A stretch of DNA of 64,000 nt from Acidimicrobiaceae bacterium (GTDB taxonomy: Bacteria > Actinomycetota > Acidimicrobiia > Acidimicrobiales > Aldehydirespiratoraceae), in assembly GCA_009837445.1 (NCBI GenBank), contig VXTM01000029.1:143789-207788 (forward strand), read 5' to 3'. Positions 62,728 to 64,000 of the stretch are shown here, one piece after another. The notes beneath the pieces are model-generated. The model made no database searches. It was not told the origin of the DNA and worked only from the letters and a program-made list of their open reading frames with translations. Every line of letters starts with the position of its first letter. The first letter of the stretch is position 1. Position numbers and translations under genes: made by a program.

Positions 62728-63080
62728 CGGCTCGGGCTAGGCCCGAGCCCCGGGACCGGGGGCAGGCAGTGCCACTGATGGCGGCCATGCTCCTGCTGGC
62801 GATGGGTGCGGTTGTGGCGACCATCGAGATCGGGAGGCTTCTGAACGAGAGCGCGACCGCCCGCACCGCAGCCGACGCGGCCGCGCTGGCTGGTGCGGCC
62901 GCGGGTCGCGACGCGGCCGAATCGATCGCGCACGGCAACGGCGGCGAGCTGCTCTCCTACCACGAGGAGCAGATCGCGAATGATGCCGATGCGCTGCTGG
63001 TGAACGTCACGGTGCGGGTCGGTCGGGCCAGCCAGACCGCTAGTGCTGAGAGGCATGTGGAGTGGGTGGCCCCCCAGTAG
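62724..63080 (+). CDS. TadE/TadG-like small pseudopilin-type protein
   Basis: The 118-residue protein has a short basic N-terminus, one hydrophobic segment (LMAAMLLLAMGAVVATIEIG) and then ARTAADAAALAGAAA, as in TadE/TadG-type proteins. Secretion-associated TadE-like proteins are common in actinobacteria. Its ATG overlaps the gyrA stop (ATGA), so it is translationally coupled to gyrase. No Tad machinery is visible in the window. Confidence 0.72.
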   Translation: MTARARPEPRDRGQAVPLMAAMLLLAMGAVVATIEIGRLLNESATARTAADAAALAGAAAGRDAAESIAHGNGGELLSYHEEQIANDADALLVNVTVRVGRASQTASAERHVEWVAPQ

Positions 63081-63138
63081 CACGCCAATCCGCTCGGCCT
63101 CTTAGACTTCGGGCTGGTCGGAGGGGCCAGGAATACTC

Positions 63139-63825
63139 ATGAGCGACGAGTCAGCTTCCGGCAAGGACAAGCAGCAGCCGGCCTCGCCATCGGCCGCCAC
63201 CCCGTCCACCGGCGAGGTCACGTCCACCGGCACCACCGCTGAGAGCGGGTCTCCGTCCGGGCCCGGTACCGCCGAGACGCTGCTCACGCCAAGGCCGCGA
63301 CCGGTGCCCCGCACCGCGGTCGGGCGGGCCTACCAGACCCGGGTCAACCGCCGCCTGCGGGCTCGCCGGGTGCGCCGGCTGGTCAGGCACGTCGAGCCCT
63401 GGTCGGTGCTGAAGGTGTCGTTGATCCTGTACTTCTGTGCCTGGGCGATCATGCTGTTCGTGGGGGTCACGCTCTGGAACCTGGCCGTCAACTCGGGCCT
63501 GGTCGCCGATGTCGAGGGTTTCGTGGTGGAGCTGTTCGCGCTGGAGTCCTTCAAGATCAACGCTGATCAGATCTTCCGGATCGCGGCCGTCGGGGGCCTG
63601 GTGCTGGTGCTGGCCGCCAGCGGTCTGACCGTGCTCGGAGCGGTGCTGTTCAATCTCATCAGCGATGTGACCGGGGGAGTGCGCCTGACTGTGGTCGAGG
63701 AGGAGACGGCCCGTCCCCGTCCCCGCCGTGCCCGCAGGCGGGTGCTGGTCGCCGCCCCCCCTGCAGACCAGTCCACAGCACCGCCTTCCAGCTCAACTGG
63801 TGGCGGTGGAGGAGGCCCCGGCTAG
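63139..63825 (+). CDS. DUF3566 transmembrane protein
   Basis: The 228-residue protein has a low-complexity Ser/Thr/Pro N-terminus, the DUF3566 core (RRLVRHVEPWSVLKVSLILYF, then FNLISDVTGGVRLTVVEE) with two transmembrane helices, and an Arg/Pro-rich then Gly-rich C-terminus. It corresponds to the Rv0007-type gene after gyrA in mycobacteria. Its role is not established, although a link to cell-envelope or replication-site localisation has been suggested for the family. Confidence 0.88.
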   Translation: MSDESASGKDKQQPASPSAATPSTGEVTSTGTTAESGSPSGPGTAETLLTPRPRPVPRTAVGRAYQTRVNRRLRARRVRRLVRHVEPWSVLKVSLILYFCAWAIMLFVGVTLWNLAVNSGLVADVEGFVVELFALESFKINADQIFRIAAVGGLVLVLAASGLTVLGAVLFNLISDVTGGVRLTVVEEETARPRPRRARRRVLVAAPPADQSTAPPSSSTGGGGGGPG

Positions 63826-63839
63826 CGTGGGGCGCCGCT

Positions 63840-63913
<74 letters not shown>

Positions 63914-64000
63914 CACTCCAGTACCGCAGTCCGACACCGCCCGGAGGCCGTCTTGGCCGCAGGATTCATCACCTTGATCCGCCGGACGTTCGTTGCCGTC

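Noticed and set aside
63954..64000. Possible start of a small gene after tRNA-Ile (TTG-initiated, MAAGFITLIRRTFVAV)
   Set aside because: Only about 16 codons are in the window; the start codon and family cannot be judged.

Overview
The window is a GC-rich piece of an actinobacterial chromosome that spans the replication origin. From about 31.9 kb to the right end the gene order closely follows the mycobacterial origin region. The right-hand block runs cca, DUF6049-like, ECF sigma with its anti-sigma, trxB-trxA, cwlM-like, then parB-parA-rsmG-jag-yidC-yidD-rnpA-rpmH reading the other way, oriC, and dnaA-dnaN-recF-DUF721-gyrB-gyrA-(TadE-like)-DUF3566-tRNA-Ile. The left flank of this block carries rpsF-ssb-rpsR-rplI-dnaB. 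Frequent GTG/TTG starts, 1-14 bp gene overlaps and the protein types suggest a deep-branching actinobacterium, perhaps Acidimicrobiia; that placement is an inference. No transposase, prophage or CRISPR array is visible.

Region 1 (2-11842, + strand) is an accessory catabolic cluster. It holds a truncated amino-acid dehydrogenase, hydantoinase/oxoprolinase subunits A and B, the alpha and beta subunits of a thiamine-diphosphate 2-oxoacid dehydrogenase E1, and a spermidine/putrescine-type ABC transporter. In that transporter the ATPase is fused in frame to the C-terminal third of a PotD-like binding protein. A NodB/PuuE-type amidohydrolase and an alpha/beta hydrolase follow. Region 2 (11853-18962, - strand) holds a complete TRAP transporter, a phosphotransferase, an asparaginase-type amidohydrolase and a luciferase-like flavin oxidoreductase. 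Together these look like uptake and opening of cyclic or linear amide compounds.

Region 3 (19048-33301) has one + strand PaaD-like Fe-S factor. The rest is a long - strand run: acyl-CoA dehydrogenase, acyl-CoA synthetase, livH, livM, livK2, livF, livG, livK1, bioB and a small cysteine-rich protein matching the actinobacterial biotin synthase auxiliary protein BsaP. The two LivK paralogues carry roughly 115-residue Ala/Glu-rich helical stalks between the lipid anchor and the ligand-binding domain.

Region 4 (31.9-39.2 kb, - strand) contains dnaB, ribosomal proteins L9, S18 (with an acidic tail) and S6, ssb, panB, DUF5318, CCA-adding enzyme and an HDAC-like deacetylase. Region 5 (39.3-47.6 kb, + strand) contains a GNAT enzyme, a DUF6049-like protein, DegV, an ECF sigma/anti-sigma pair, the thioredoxin system and a CwlM-like protein. 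Region 6 is the origin core described above, with a parS site, DnaA boxes, a candidate AT-richer unwinding segment and a gyrase promoter candidate.

A dispersed palindromic repeat of about 37 bp occurs at least four times. One copy is intergenic, one lies just upstream of a sigma-factor gene that lacks a standard start codon, one is read through inside the DUF5318 gene, and one forms the 3' end of recF.
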